A DNA stretch of 64,000 bases from Xylona heveae TC161 (taxonomy: Eukaryota; Ascomycota; Xylonomycetes; Xylonales; Xylonaceae): assembly GCF_001619985.1 (NCBI RefSeq), contig NW_017264200.1, forward strand, positions 186,001-250,000. Reading direction: 5' to 3'. The position numbers were made by a program, and so were the translations under genes. Of this stretch, positions 10,591 to 23,672 are shown piece by piece; the first letter of the stretch is position 1, and every line of letters starts with the position of its first letter. The notes under the pieces were generated by a model that worked only from the letters and a program-made list of their open reading frames with translations, was not told where the DNA came from and searched no databases.

Positions 10591-13326
10591 TCACCGGCCA
10601 TCCTGGACCAAGGCAGTCAAGTACCCATATCGCGTCAATCTAGTAGGATCGAATGGGGCGTCTAAGATGACGGAGCCATTCGACGATGTAGATGCTCGAG
10701 TTTCTTTGCCCCTAGTTGCCAGCGCTGGCGTGCCAGTCGAGGTTGTTGAGCCTGTTGTGCTCGCTGGTCCTCCTCCGCTCGGTAGTGGTGGTGCTGCTGC
10801 ATTCGTTGTCGTGGTACCATTATTTGTTACCGCTCCGGAAGAACCTTCGCCCGTGAGGCCGAGACCGACACCACCCCCATTATTTGTTGCGGAAGAAGCT
10901 CCAGTATTACGTTCTGCGGCGGCAGATCCAGTGCCCGTTCCGCTGACGGCCAAATCAGCAAGATGCTGCAATCCGGCATGGTTCGCCAGCGGTCCGGAGC
11001 CGCCCGTTTGTTTCTGGTGTTTCTTCTTGAGAATCAGATCCCGAATAGCCGAGTCCCAGCCTGTACTATCTTCACGCGCGGAGAAGCCGCGGCGCTTGTC
11101 TAGCGCCTCGTGTAGGTCCTCGATGCCCTTCCACGCGCCTCGAGAGGTTTCGGGGATGTCGGCCAGTTGGACTAGGGTCAAGGTCGCAAGCGCAGCAAAG
11201 TGGTGATTCAGCGGAGTGATTGTAGTCGTATTGGAGTTTAGAATGGCGGCCATGCGCTCGGCGGGCGCGAGTAGGTCGAGCGGTTCTGAGGTTGGGCTGT
11301 GGCGTTTCATGAGCAGTCGGACGTGCCAGTAGCAGAGATTGACCAGGTTCAATGATCCGATGACGGGATCAATCGATTCTCGGAATCGCTCAATTTCACC
11401 GTTGAGCAGTTTGCCAATGAGTGGCGCCGAGGAGGATGATGGTGCCAGAGTTTCTTCGGCTGCCACAAATATCTCTGCCAAGTGACCGATGATACATGAG
11501 AGACCTAAAGACAAGACGACACAAACGGTTAGATGAAGACGGGAAGGTATGAAAAGCGAAAAGGAGTAACCTACGGGTCAAGTGAAAGGTAGAATCGCCA
11601 AGAAGCCATTGGTCTTCAGGCAACAAGACTACATTGGTATCGGAAATAAAGAGCGGACTCGACGTGCTGCAGGCATGCCATCGGTCGAGAATGACCAAGT
11701 TCCACCAATTTCGTCGCGCAATCTTCTCGTCTGTGTCGGCATCGCCCTCGGTTCGACAACGGATGGTATGCAGGCGCATGTTATAGGCTAGACCGACGGC
11801 GCTCCCAATCCACACGGCGCGAGGGGGACCGAGTTGTCCTCGCATCGTGGCCGGACCGTGATTGTCTGCTTCCAGCACCATCAAAAGCAGGGTTTGCAAG
11901 TAGATCAGACTGGTTGAAAAAGTGCGCGTAGCGATGCTTTCGTACTGTGACTGGAAGATGAGATCTGCCGCCTTTTTGGTGCTTTGAAAGTCCCGCGTTG
12001 GTGGGAGGTTGGATGATGGAAAAGATCGGACGGCAGCATCCAGTGCCTCGAGGAAAGCTTCCCGTGCCGTGACGGGGCAATTGGCCAAACGCGACCGCAG
12101 TCTGGCCTTGTCGTGCGCAAGCAGCGGAAAGCAAGGGTGAATGATGCGGTAATATCTGTAGCACCAAGTCAGAATGGAGCGTCTTCCATTAATTGTCCAT
12201 CTATTTTTCCAACGTACTCGTCGATTGTCTTCTCATCCCATTCAAGAATGGTGTCGCTGTTGAGCTCTCCCGGCCGTGGATCGGTAGCTTCATAAGGCAT
12301 GTTCACGCTCGCCCTTCTACCCATCTCTGGCGCGCCCTGTCTCCAAAAGGGCTGAGCGATGCCATTGACTGTGTACGGAGCTCGAAAGCTTGACGAAAGA
12401 TCCGCAGGATGCGGTAAATGACGACCACTCTCGGGAGTCCAGCCTCCAATTGAGGGAAGCCGTTCGCTCGTCGTCCTCTGCGGTAGCGACTGCATGTAAT
12501 TTGTTTGAAGGCCGTCAGACACCGAGTGGGTTCGTTTTCGGAATGACGAGGAACCGTGTGGGGGTGGTGGAGAGAAGCCGTCCGACGGCCGAGGAGACGT
12601 CGCTCCGGCACTCACAGCGGCATATTGAAGGTCAGCGTGCGGGTTGGGCTGGATGGAATTTTCGAGCGTATTGAGTCGGTCGGCGAGTTCCTTGATGTAG
12701 CTAAAGACGAAGTTGCGAGTCAGCTGTGATTTTATTCTAGCTTCGCAGCGCGTTCAAATATCATACCCTTTGCTCGGTCCCCGCTTCATTGGGACTCGGC
12801 TGAATTGACACCTTGTGCCTACACGTTTGCAGCTGGAGCACTGTTCGAGGCCAGACTCGGACGTGGCATCGCAGCGGATCTGTACGTCATTAGCATGCAC
12901 GATCGCGCATTTTTTTTTCTCGGGGTTGCTGCGACATATGTAATCCACCCGGACACGCACCTTTTTGCGTCGACACTCATCGCAAGCTCTGGACACCTTT
13001 GATCGCTTTCTCGGAGCAGTGGGATCTCCGAAAGCAGGATCATGGACAGGGTCTAGTCCCGCACGAGCAAGCTGCGATGGAGATGTGGGATGCCCGCCAA
13101 CAACCGTGTGATCGTGGGGCGCGCCAGTGACAACATCTGGTCCCTCATCCAGCGCATTTCGAGCCAGAGGAGCAGCGGATAAATGAAGATGGTCCGGCGG
13201 TGAGAGCCTTTGCTGGTTAGCAAAAAAAGGCCCGACACCTTCTCCAATCTGGGCGGCGGTGGGCGACGGGTATGATTGTGAAGCTTGCATGCTCAGAGGA
13301 TCGACGTCCAGACGAGCGCCCACCAT
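10591..13326 (-). CDS. Zn(II)2Cys6 transcription factor, Rgt1 type
   Basis: Five exons, 13326-12961, 12879-12767, 12700-12218, 12155-11575 and 11504-10591, give 818 residues; all phases close. The zinc cluster is Cys115-x2-Cys118-x6-Cys125-x10-Cys136-x2-Cys139-x6-Cys146, followed by FSRVPMKRGPSKG and YIKELADRLNTLE, a linker/coiled-coil wording I associate with Rgt1-like glucose-transport regulators. The middle holds a fungal TF homology region (YYRIIHPCFPLL, then RNWWNLVILDRWHA), and the C-terminus is a Gly/Thr/Asn-rich low-complexity tail. Nuclear, sequence-specific DNA binding is expected; control of hexose-transporter genes is inferred from the family. A second in-frame Met at codon 13 is an alternative start. 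Intron 1 lies inside the zinc cluster and is stop-free. Confidence 0.85.
12880..12960 (-). other. Stop-free 81-nt intron inside the zinc cluster
   Basis: The sequence between donor GTGCGT and acceptor TACAG is 81 nt, a multiple of three, and has no stop in the host frame. Retention would insert 27 residues between the second and third zinc-binding cysteines and should spoil DNA binding. Removal restores CDECRRKKIRCDA, the family consensus. Confidence 0.7.
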
Positions 13327-16300
13327 GAATGATGTTGATTGAGGAGATGGAAAGTTGCCGAGTTGAGGCTGCTGCTGTGCGATGGTCGCCGTTCAGAGAG
13401 AGCTGGATTCGTATCAAGAGAATGCGGATAGGCAGTTGGATTACTATTAATTCGTTGTCGGGTGTCTTTCTGTTCTTGCTATTTCTCTCGGCGCTCGGCT
13501 CAATGTCGCATCGCAAATCTTTCGGGCGAAACAGGAGGTCAGCGAGGGGTACAAGCGGACCACAGCGTAATTTAAGCTCCCCACAGGCAGAAAAGCTTAC
13601 CTAAAGAGCCTTCAAGACGATAATTGAAGGTGAGCCGTCGGTGCGAAAAAAGGCCCGGAAGAGTAGGACTAGTATGTAGTATGTATTTGAGAGAAAGGAC
13701 GCGTGGGATGTTTTGAGACTTATTAGGGTGATCGGTACTTTATTATTGGGCGAGAGAGGAAAAAGGGAAAAAGAGCAAGCGGATGATGAGAGCTGGGGAA
13801 ACTGGAGAACGGACGGGGGGGGGAGGGAAAAACGAGGGAAACGTTTGGCGTTTTGCCCGGAAAGAAAGATGGTATGATGTTTAGCAGCTTTAGTGTCACT
13901 TCCTACTGCTCCTGTCGGCTCTCGGCGTCGGAAGAATGAAGCGCCTAACGGTTCTGATGACAGCAGCGGCGGCAGGAAGGGATTAAAAGGTTCATGGCAA
14001 GGGGTGAGGGGTTCTTTTAATGCTTCGTCTTCCCTCGGTCAGATGAAAAAGCGAGACCAGCAGGGGCACAATGGCAGCAAGAATGGAAAAAGAAACGAAA
14101 AACAAGATTCGAAAAGAGACTACGGATTGGGTGAACGGATTTATTCATCTGTCCATTCATCAGCGGACTTGATGATGCACTGTATGTGAAAGATTCATAT
14201 TAAATTCATCACAGAAAGTTCTGACATGATGACCATATTCATCTACATTGCTCGCCCAGATCAAAGCTTCCTTCGCCATTCTGTTCTCCCTCCGATCATC
14301 ATCATGGAGATCGTTTCGGCGACTGAGCAACGGAGCTTGCCTAAAACGACGTGCAACCTCGAGATACGACTTTGATTGTTTCCCAGCCTTGTCCAGATCA
14401 GGCATCAGCTTCCTTTCAATACTAACAGCAAGGCACGGTCAGTCTGATATGCCGCGTGTCTCATTGGCTCCATCAGTTTGATGGGCGTCATCTCCAAGGC
14501 AAGCCGGCGCTGAGCAGCTGAACCACTTCACTATTCTTCCTGATGCCTAGCCGTCCTGACACTGCGCTGTACCATTTTGGAACCAGACGGGAGTTGAGAC
14601 TATGGCTCCACTCAAAAAGTACTCTGCGGTACTGCATATCGCCCGAGCACAGGAGGGCTCTTACTCTGTTCTGTTCTGGCCTTTGGAGAAGTGGCGCCCC
14701 ATGCTGACAGGAAATTATACATCCGTCCCTGACGTGGAGCAAATTGTCCACCCCCGGAGTAATTCGCACGAGGACTAGCGAGGAATGATGCGGAGGGAAA
14801 AAACATGATTTCCACTTTTTCTGGGGTTCGCCAGCAACTACTGAGGTTATACCTACGTACTTTTTTTTCGCCCCAGCAATTCTTTTTGTTCCCCTGGAAG
14901 TCAATTCATGCCCTTTGACCCCCAGAACCCAGGTGTGGAGGCAAGACCGACGCCAGCCGCTGCCAGGGGCCCCACCTTAAACCCAATTGACTTGGCTCGG
15001 ACAATGCGGAAAATCAAAGCGGCAGACGGATCATCGAGACTATTCCAGCGCCCCCTCGGAAAGTCTCTCGGGAGATATTGCCCGACGCGGAGATTAATGC
15101 TGTAATTTAGGGCTTTTACGGTGACTTTGAACTGCTTTTCCTCTTACGTTAACACAGAAAAGGATGATTAACTAATGCCTGAAAACATCAAATTTATCCC
15201 ACGTATTTTTTGTTCTCTCGTGTCCTTCAGCGTCGGGGTTTGCCGAGGCCTTGCTGATTTCTCGTAAAACAGGGAATTACGGAAAATCCCAGATCCACTC
15301 AGACGGTAACGTGTACTTCCATCAAGTTTCTCCTCATAACTGAATCTCCAGGAAAGCCCCTCCTTGATCAATGGATTTGGGTTCGAACAAAAGCTAGTGA
15401 CATACCTTAGGTAGGTAGGTAGTTACCGTATGGTACGTAGTAAGGTAATTAGATGGTAAGCATCTCCGAGGCCCCAGTAGGTGGTATGCCCCCTTCACTA
15501 ACCGTGGCTCAATCCCGACGACTCGCCCAAGGTACCTGACCTTCTTGAATAAAAGTGCAAGATTACACTTTCTCTCTGATTTCGATTCTAATTCTTCTGG
15601 TTTCCTTCTCTCTTCCCCGCGACGGCTACCTCCATACCTTGGGTAGGAAAGATGATGCTGTACAAAGTATATGGTCTTGACAATATATCTTATCCTCTTC
15701 AAGTCCCGTCTTCTCTAGCGCAACATCCGGAGCAGCCTCCTTCGAGGAAAGACAGGCCTCGGCCCAGGGATGCTCTTCTGGACCGTGACAGTCTTGTAGT
15801 CTTTCTTAGCTTGGCGTAGCTTCCTTCCGGTCGGAAAATCTTGAAATTTTGTTTGCTGACAACCCCGCTCATCTCGCGCACCCGAATAAAATCAATCGAG
15901 ACGGGACAGGGTGGCAGACACAGACACGAGATGGAGTCATCTCTCAGGATCCGAATCGACTTGGTAGGTTCGTTCGTGTGGGGAACGTGGAGAGGGGACG
16001 GTATTATTGCGGGGCCCCAAATCATCCTCGACCAGTCAAAAGCCTTGAACTGCCCGGACAAATTACATTATGGAGACTCGTTCTTCCCCAGGCCCCAACC
16101 AAATCTCTCGCTCGTGCCATCCACCACACAGCATCTGGGGATCCGTCGACGCCGCATGCTCGCAGGCGCAAATATTCGGGCTGCTCAATGGGCCTGATCG
16201 CGGTCCATCCTGAATAATTTTTTTCCCAGCTGACTACTGGTCCCAGTCGAGGCAGGAGAATTCTACAAATTAAATGCCACCCGCACAGAACACGAGTTCT

Positions 16301-19300
16301 CATCGTAGCATCCTTCTTCCCGTTCCCCTTTTTTATCAGCGCCGAACATCGAGTTATGCTCGCCCTCATGCCCATACGCTCATAACTTGCTTCCTCTTGT
16401 TCAACTATAAGCGAGACGACATTCTGCTGACTTCACATTTTCTCTTTTGTGTTTTGTACCCTCCAAGAGAAGACACCTGAGCGACCGGCCAGCCCGGCCC
16501 GTCTCTAATCGTTTGGACCGTCCTCTACCCCTCCCGCTCTCTTCCACTCTTTTCTCTTGCCGTTTCCTCGGCCCTCTCTCACCCCCGGAGAGTATCAGCA
16601 GCAGAGTGAGTGGAGGAGATCCGGAGAGGGAAATCAGCATGGCGAAGTGATTGACCCACGTTGGGGAAATTCCTCCACTAAAGACGATGACGACTGATGA
16701 CGACAATGGAGAAAAAAAAAAAAGCCACGCGCTGTTCAGCCCACTCAGGCTGCTCTATCTTGCTGGTCTGTGTGTGGTCTCCCCATAATAATCATTTCTT
16801 GTTCGGCACAGCTCTTCCACTGGGGTGCATCTGCGTACGTGTGCGATAATCGGACGAGTGTCGGTTTTGCCTCGGATTCTCATCTTCCGCGGCATATCAC
16901 GTGACATATAATTTCCATTCTAGGCGTGAATCTCATGATATTGATTCAGAAAAATGCCCAATTTTGATTTTACTGTGGAAAATGAGCTGAGATGCGAAAT
17001 ATTTCCGAAAGATCATGTCTAAAATTGACAAGATTGCTGGGGGGCAGTTTTGAAAACAGCTGCAGTGTCATCCAAAATCCATCCAAAAAAGGTTCCTCTG
17101 TACCGGGTTGTCTACCCTGCTGCCCTGTGAGAGCCTCGTGATCGGGACTCGGAAGGGACAAAACATGTCCAATCATCCACGGCAAGATGTTGGCCGTGGA
17201 GCCAATGAGAGCACTCGGATGGACAGGCACAGAAGCTTACATCTGGACGAAAGGATGACTACGGATTGGCTCAACGGCATGGCCAACGGACGGACGACGG
17301 CCTGCAACGTGGAGCGGCAATTGCGGAGCTTAGCTAAGTCGGCATCGTACATCCGCGTGCGCGACCTGGTCTGCCTTACTGGTGTCTGGTTGTCCGTGAA
17401 ACGACTGTCGTGCTCTGCAAAGCCCAAAATGGTACTTGTATATCGTGGGAACCCTCGGACGCCGATTGGCAAGTTGCTGAAGAAGCAGACAAGGACGATT
17501 CCGACGTTAGGCATTGATTGCAGCCATCCTGTTGGGGATACATTACCTTCTCTATTTCCCATTCTTGTATCTACTTTTTTTTCTTATTATATTTACTCTA
17601 CCTCAGACCCACGACCCAACAGGACGTGAGTGAGAGTGCTTGTATATAGCGTGTTTGAGCGTGTGAGAACCAAAAGGGCTACTCTCCGAGAGATAACCTT
17701 TGACTCGTTTGAAAGCCGAAATTATTCCTGTGGCAACACCACCACTTCCTGTCCGCTTCTTTTCGCGACTACGAAACCGACCTTCCTCCGAACCGAAAAC
17801 CCCGAAAGAACACCTTGATTCTTGAGAGCTCGGGAACAGCTCACGGTGATTCGGAGCCGTCCAATAAGTGAGACGGAGCAAAGAGGACAACAAAGCATCC
17901 GGTGTCGAATTGTTGCTACGGTTTCCTCTTCGCAACGAAGAGGTGAGGGGAAAAGAATTTTTGTGAGATCGACTTTTTGTTGCGCGTCAGCCGCGAAGCA
18001 AAGAAAGTCAGTCATTGGCACATTGGGAGGAGGGGTAATTCCTTCACTCGAGAAAGAGAGAAAAGTGTGTGTTGTGCCTTGGCAGCGTTTTAGGAGGGGT
18101 CTTGGGACACCCTTCATCGTTTCCCTAGCAAAACCTTGGTGCGTGTGACGTCTGTTTTGGTTGGGGTACACCGGCGGTACCCCAGTTTCCGCAGGCATCC
18201 CACATTAGACCAAGTCGTGGCAAAGTCCGCTGACCCGGATTGCCGCGGTACGGAAACCACCAATTCTTCGGCCTTTGACCTTGCGGGCACGAGACCGACC
18301 ACCTGCCGTCACAAGCGAAAGAAGGCAGGAAAAAGGCACCACGGAAAAACCAGACGGGAAGAGAAAGCAGAGAAATCCTCGGAAAGGGCAAAAGGAGGCA
18401 ACACCCTGTGTTTGGATTGTCTTCTTCAGGTCACTCCCACGGAATTCGACGTGTATCCCCAGGTCTCTCTGTCATCTGGAGTGCTGCACCACGGCCCCCA
18501 GAAAAGATCTACAACTATACCACAATCCAATATCCTCTAACCCGGAAGAAACACGGCCGCTACCTACCCTGGACGAGACGAGTACCTCTTTTGGTTATAT
18601 CGCCCCCAATTCATCAGCTCTCGCACCCACCGCTTCTTCCGCTGTCAGGTAGCATTTTTCCTGAATCGGTCGGGGCTGCTTAGTTCGCACGTTTCCCCTT
18701 CCTGCCACCTCGTCTGGTTCCAACAGTCGAGTCGACCATTTACCCACCAAACGGCGGATCCCTCTTATCCCGCCGCTTCGCCCACTTTTCGCTTCCCTTT
18801 AATCCCTTCATCTCCGCGCTTCCCTTCTTTTTCTTTTCTCCCCTCTTTCCTCCCCCCCACCACACACAAACATATTGGGAGAAAAATTTCACCAGTTTAT
18901 TCTGGTCCTTGAAAGGCCTCTTTCCGCCGTTCGGTGTCGAGCAGCGGACAGCTGGCGACAAATCGGTGTAAAAGCCACGGCCGAACTGTATATACGTTTT
19001 TCTTGTGAAGAATTTCTGCTCTGTCTCTACTCGCCGATCCATCGAATCCATTTGCCAGTTCTTTCGCCACATTCCGCTTCGCAACTGAGCTATACGCACA
19101 AAAGACAAACCTTCGGCGCCATTTTTGATCGGTGACTGTTTGTGCGACGCTTACAACAACGCCAGTCATTTCTGGAAAATTTGGTTCTCTTTGCGACCGA
19201 AGAAAGCGTTCCTCGTCTCTTTTGTGAGATTGATTTGTTCTTCTCTCCACTCGAATTACCATTCTGCTTCAACCGCACCAAGGGGCATTTTCCTTGCACA

Positions 19301-19311
19301 CCTCATCAATC
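13327..19311. other. Six-kilobase stretch without a convincing gene
   Basis: It lies between the divergent starts of the zinc-cluster gene (-) and the copper-fist gene (+). ORFs of up to 173 codons occur (17108-17629 +, 14488-14904 -, 14160-14405 -), but none shows a known domain or a consistent splicing pattern. The 81-codon minus ORF at 14160-14405 is the most protein-like and could be an unrecognised small gene. CTTAGGTAGGTAGG-type words occur near 15410. Long non-coding upstream regions are common for fungal regulators. Confidence 0.4.
18768..18866 (+). promoter_or_regulatory. Pyrimidine-rich promoter/leader tract
   Basis: About 100 bases are almost entirely C and T (cttcccttctttttc, cccctctttcctcc). 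CT-rich tracts ahead of transcription starts are typical of filamentous-fungal promoters. It lies 445-545 bp upstream of the copper-fist ATG, implying a long 5' leader. The start site itself cannot be read from sequence. Confidence 0.4.
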
Positions 19312-20937
19312 ATGCTGATCGACGGCGAAAAGTGGGCTTGTGAAGCCTGTGTCCGAGGACACCGTGTGAGCAACTGCCAACATGCTGGTAAGCCCAACTA
19401 TGACTCTTACATGTCTGAAACTTTTACAACGAGCTCGCCTTTCTAACCTCCTTCGATTCTCAGACCGTCCTCTTACACACATCAACAAAAAGGGTCGGCC
19501 AGTCTCTCAATGCCAGCATTGTCGGGGTCTGCGCAAGTCGCGCTCCGCTCACGTCAAGTGTGATTGCAGCGAGAAGCCACATACCAAGGGTCAGTGCAGC
19601 CATATGGACAAAGGCGACGGCAAGAGTAAGCAAATCTCATCTGCTCTATTGTCTCATCCTTTTTTTTTTTGTTCTGCTTCGCTCTTGTTCTTTCCGCATT
19701 CGGCGTTTGGAAATCTGACTTGAGGATGGCAGGTGGTCATTCGTGCTGCTGTTCGCACGGTTCCAAGTGCACTTGTTCCATGAAAAAGGATGCGCGCAAA
19801 TCCGTCTCGGAGATCCTCGAGCTTTCCAAGGCCAACAAGGAAGCTCAGAAGCCGCGTCTGACGACTGTGCAATCCGAGAGCTCACTGACCGTTTTCGCCA
19901 ATGGCCACCACAAGCCCGCTCACAAGCACAATCAGATGGCCCACAAGTCCGGCATGCCCTACCAGATTCCGCGCTACCACTCTGTATCGGGCGGCATGGG
20001 TGATGCTCTTCCCCGCTCATCCATGGACAAGTCGTTCGACCTGGACGCCGAGCGCAGCCAGTCGGTCATGTCCGCTTCCGCCACCCCATCCATCCCAGAG
20101 GATACCCGCGTCGTCAAGTCTGAGCAGACCTCGCCGCGCCAGCAAGCCAACTCCGCGTCTCGGCTCAATTCTCGCCTGCCTCCGCTGGATATTGATTTCC
20201 CCGTCTATGACACGTCCAACATGAGCCAAGAGCAGCTTGATCTGCTGTCCGCGCCCGGATCATCCTATGAACAGTCCATCTCCACCCCCGAACTGGACCC
20301 TCCGCTGCTCTCGGCGGGCGTGGCCATTCCTCCGGTCGACTGGTCCGCATTTGATCTTCCCTTGGACACTGGCGCCTTTTCCAACAACTCGTTTAGTCAG
20401 GCGCCCTCGTTTGCGGGTGGATTTGACTATGGCAACCTGTCTCAGGCGGAAGTTGCGCCATCATCGTCTGGCGGTCTCTCCGACTTTGGCGACTTTACCT
20501 TTTCCAATGACAGCCCGCTAAACCCGCCGGGACTGGTGCACAACCAGGTTCCCTCGGACTCTTCGGAGCTCTGCGAGTCGGACTCGTACCGTTTGAGCAC
20601 CGCGTCGTCGTACATTGGCCTTCCGCAGACTTCGATGCTGGCATCGGAGAACCTCGGTACGATTGACATTGACGAGTTCCTCAAGGGTACACGGCGAAGC
20701 CCTTCGGACGATATCAGCATGGGAATGCACAATGATTTTGCCGCCGCCACGGCTGACTTGACTACGCTGTTTGACGACCAGCCCAAAAGCAGCTTCTCGC
20801 GCGGCGTGTCGCCCGACGATATGCTTATGATGGCTCCTCAAATGCACTCGTCGGCCACGTGGCCTACGATGAACACGGGCGCCTCGATGCCCTTTGATAC
20901 GGAATCAGAGGTGCCCGAGTGTCCTTGGATTAGTTGA
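19312..20937 (+). CDS. Copper-fist transcription factor (AceA/Cuf1-like)
   Basis: Three exons, 19312-19387, 19464-19625 and 19733-20937, give 480 residues. The copper fist fills the N-terminus: MLIDGEKWACEAC with zinc ligands Cys10, Cys13, Cys22 and His24, then the minor-groove KKGRP motif (Gly36-Pro38). A cysteine region follows with CQHC (42-45), KCDC and, across intron 2, HSCCCSHGSKCTC (Cys84-86, Cys92, Cys94), the type of cluster that binds Cu(I) in Ace1-like activators. The rest is Ser/Pro/Asp-rich with hydrophobic-acidic patches (FDLPLDTGAF, FGDFTFSN) suiting activation domains. Family role: nuclear copper sensor controlling metallothionein and copper-export or copper-uptake genes. The CCC-HG-CTC cluster favours the detoxification (AceA) type over the uptake (Mac1) type, but this is inference. 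Confidence 0.9.
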
Positions 20938-21991
20938 TTTGACGAATGATCCTGATTAGGACTGAATGCAAAAAAGTGGAGTCTTACGGCATGACGCAAC
21001 GACTCATGACGAATTGTTCATTTTTGTTTCTCTTTTGGTTCATGTGCCCTTTTTTTTTATCTATTTTTTTTTATTTGTTGGCGAGCATGCGCATACCACT
21101 ATAGATTTCCTTTTTCATCGTTGATGGCATTTCCTTTCAGTCACAAGTCACAGGGCTGTGGACGGGGTGACGAGTTTTCACAGTGATTGCCTCGTCAAAC
21201 ACTTATGTTTGTTTCTCCCGCCCTGCCTCACGCTTTCCTCTCCTGTACATAGTCGTCTTTCCTTTCCCTCGGCCGTGTCATTATTCCCTTTTTCTTTATA
21301 TTCTTTCCTTTTTTGTCATGTATACCCCCCGATACTACACCCTTGTTATGGGTACGGAGTGGCCTTGTTGCTGTCCCTTGTTTGTTAGTGTCCTTTTCAA
21401 ATCTTTTTTTATTTCCACGCTCATGTTTCTGGTCATTTTCTGTTGGAATAGAAGGAATAGTCGGGATCCAGCACAAGCACATTTGTTAGTTTTATATATA
21501 TTCCTTTTTTTTCTCTATATTTTGCCATATCTTGGTGCGTCACGTCTCTTGGTATATATTATATTATATTTTTGATGTTCATATCATATATATCTCTCTC
21601 TTTCGATGTATCTACACTTTGGACAAAGCACCAAGTTCATGTATGTATGTAGTTTTTGTTTTGCAAACGGAGAAATTATTTCACTTGATAAACATTCTTC
21701 TCATATTGATAAGATTCTCGTCATTCTCATACGCTTGCTACAAAGTACAAAGTACAAAGTACAGTGAAGACGAAAAAAACAGAAAGAATGCAAACGAAAA
21801 CGCCATATCGCCCCTTGTTCTCGCCCAAGTATAATATTCCCAACCCTGCGACTTGCAAATCATTTATTCTTCCATGCCTCACTTCCTCCCGTCGAGCGGA
21901 CACCTTTTGTACGTGTAAACATGTACGGAGTAGTGTAGCCTAGCCGTACAAACCGTACAAGCCGTGAGACAGGAGACACCGGGGATACAAA
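20938..21991. other. Convergent intergenic region
   Basis: About 1.05 kb between the copper-fist gene (+) and the small membrane-protein gene (-). T-rich runs at 21040-21080 and AT-rich words at 21550-21600 (atatattatattata) fit 3'-end processing signals. A short tandem CAAAGTA repeat lies near 21740-21760. No gene seen. Confidence 0.5.
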
Positions 21992-22443
21992 TCAAGTCGA
22001 CTTCTTTCCGGCGCCGTACAGCGGTTTGCGCTGCCCCGTGCGCGTCTGGCGCTGCGAATAGACTATGTATCCTGCAATCCCCGCCGCGATGAGCGACAGG
22101 ATGATGAAGTTTTCTGTTGTCATTGTATATCAGCCTCTATTCTCCCTTTTTCTTTGCCCTCTTTTTTTTTTCCGGTCTTCTTTTCTTATACTATCGTTCT
22201 TTTTCCCGCGCTTTCTTGTCATACTATTGTAAAGAAATACCACCGGATAAACGTGGGATAAGGGGAATACTTACTAAAGAAAAACTCAATCAGCGTCTTG
22301 AACAGGTTCAGGACATCTGCAAGCAATGTCTGGAACACGGCAGCGACGGACTCGATTGACGAGAGGAGGGTGTTGAGAATGGAGCGAAAGACGCCGAAGA
22401 TGGAGGAGAAGAGGTCGGAGATGGCGTGGGTTATTCCTGTCAT
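21992..22443 (-). CDS. Small membrane protein, 96 aa
   Basis: Two exons, 22443-22275 and 22113-21992, join in phase 1 through a 161-nt intron (GTAAGT donor, ACAACAG acceptor). Residues 1-56 form an amphipathic, Leu/Ile/Phe-rich region (SDLFSSIFGVFRSILNTLL), then a clear membrane helix NFIILSLIAAGIAGYIVY and a basic Gln/Lys/Arg tail ending GAGKKST. The pattern suits a small ER or mitochondrial membrane protein with its tail in the cytosol or matrix. I do not recognise a named family. A tight fit of both exons to one membrane-protein pattern makes the gene likely. Confidence 0.7.
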
Positions 22444-23672
22444 TTTGCTCTTTTCTTTTTTTCTCTCTTTTTCTCCTTCTTTCTTGGTCTTGCTGGACGT
22501 CTGGTATGGTTGCTAGAGTTGTATTTCGGAGGTACCGTGGTTTTGTTTACACTGATAGGTTTGAGGGAGAGAGATGGAGATAGAGTAAGAGAATTGTATG
22601 GTCAAAGCAGAACGTAGGGATGTGGGTTGTTCTTATATGTGAGACTTCGGTAGAAGAAATTAAGGTGTGTCACGCTCCTCTAATAAAGAGAAAAGGAAAA
22701 AAGAAAGGCGTGGCTGAGTATGATGTGTGAATAGAGTTTAGCTCTGGGAGAGGGAAACAAAAGCAAGAAGTTGGCTTTAGGCCCAGGAACAAAGAAAAGC
22801 AGGGAACCGGTTTTAGCAAGGATAATAGGATAATGGAATACAGTACGAAGTAGTTACTACGTAGCAAAGGTGGATAATGCAACAAGGCTACAGAGCTGGG
22901 GGTGATGAAAAGCATAGTAATATGTTGCACAAAGCTACGTAATAATCCTAGCACAGAGAGACACCAAGATGGCATGGAAATAGATTGCATTCCTGACAAA
23001 AATCCGGGGTGGAAAAAGGTCACACCTGGGGAAGGATCGACGGACAAGGGCAAATGACGTCGTTGGATGGTCATAAGAGGCACAGACCAATTAACTTCTA
23101 TTGTTACAGCTGGTTTGGGGTTAGTTGATAATTTAACTTGAGCTAAGTTGTTTCTGGGTAAGAGGAATAATGACTCAGGAACTAATTAGCTTGGTTAACT
23201 TTTATATAGCTAACCCAGCTATGGCATGGAAACGACACTGCACCACCACTCTTCCACGACGACAACATTGTGCGAACCACGGTCGTTGATTCGTTGCTTT
23301 GCTCAATGACTCGGCTGGATTGATATTTTCTTTCATCGAGAGACTTGTCAATAATTTCTGAAGCTTTCTGATTTAAATTCAGGCGTGCAATATGAACATG
23401 ACTCACGTGAAAGTGACTTGGGCTGTGGGGCAGTCTAATGGGACGCCTGACATTGACTGTCTACACTGCCAGCCTGTCCTGTGCGTTGCAAGGCGTCCAA
23501 TACACGAATTTTTGCCAAGAACCTGGCGGCAGATCGACAGGTCGCCCATTATATAAAGTCTCTGCTTGAGTTCAGAAAAGATCTATAATCCAACAGTCTC
23601 AATCATCTAGACTCAACTTTTTTTTTTAATATCATTTAATACTTTACGAGAAACACATCTGCTATAACTAGA
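22444..23672. promoter_or_regulatory. Upstream region of the RVT-type gene
   Basis: 1.2 kb between divergent starts. It holds TGACTCA at 23171-23177 and 23399-23405 (perfect Gcn4/CpcA/AP-1-type sites), a one-base variant TGACTCG near 23306, and TATATAAA at 23550-23557, about 115 bp before the ATG at 23673. ORFs here (such as 22670-23083 -) have no family resemblance. Confidence 0.55.

Noticed and set aside
10667-11206. 179-codon plus-strand ORF opposite the zinc-cluster gene
   Set aside because: It shadows the Gly/Thr/Ala-rich C-terminal tail of the sense protein.
17108-17629. 173-codon plus-strand ORF
   Set aside because: No domain, odd composition, overlapping open frames on the other strand; most likely chance in a GC-balanced spacer.
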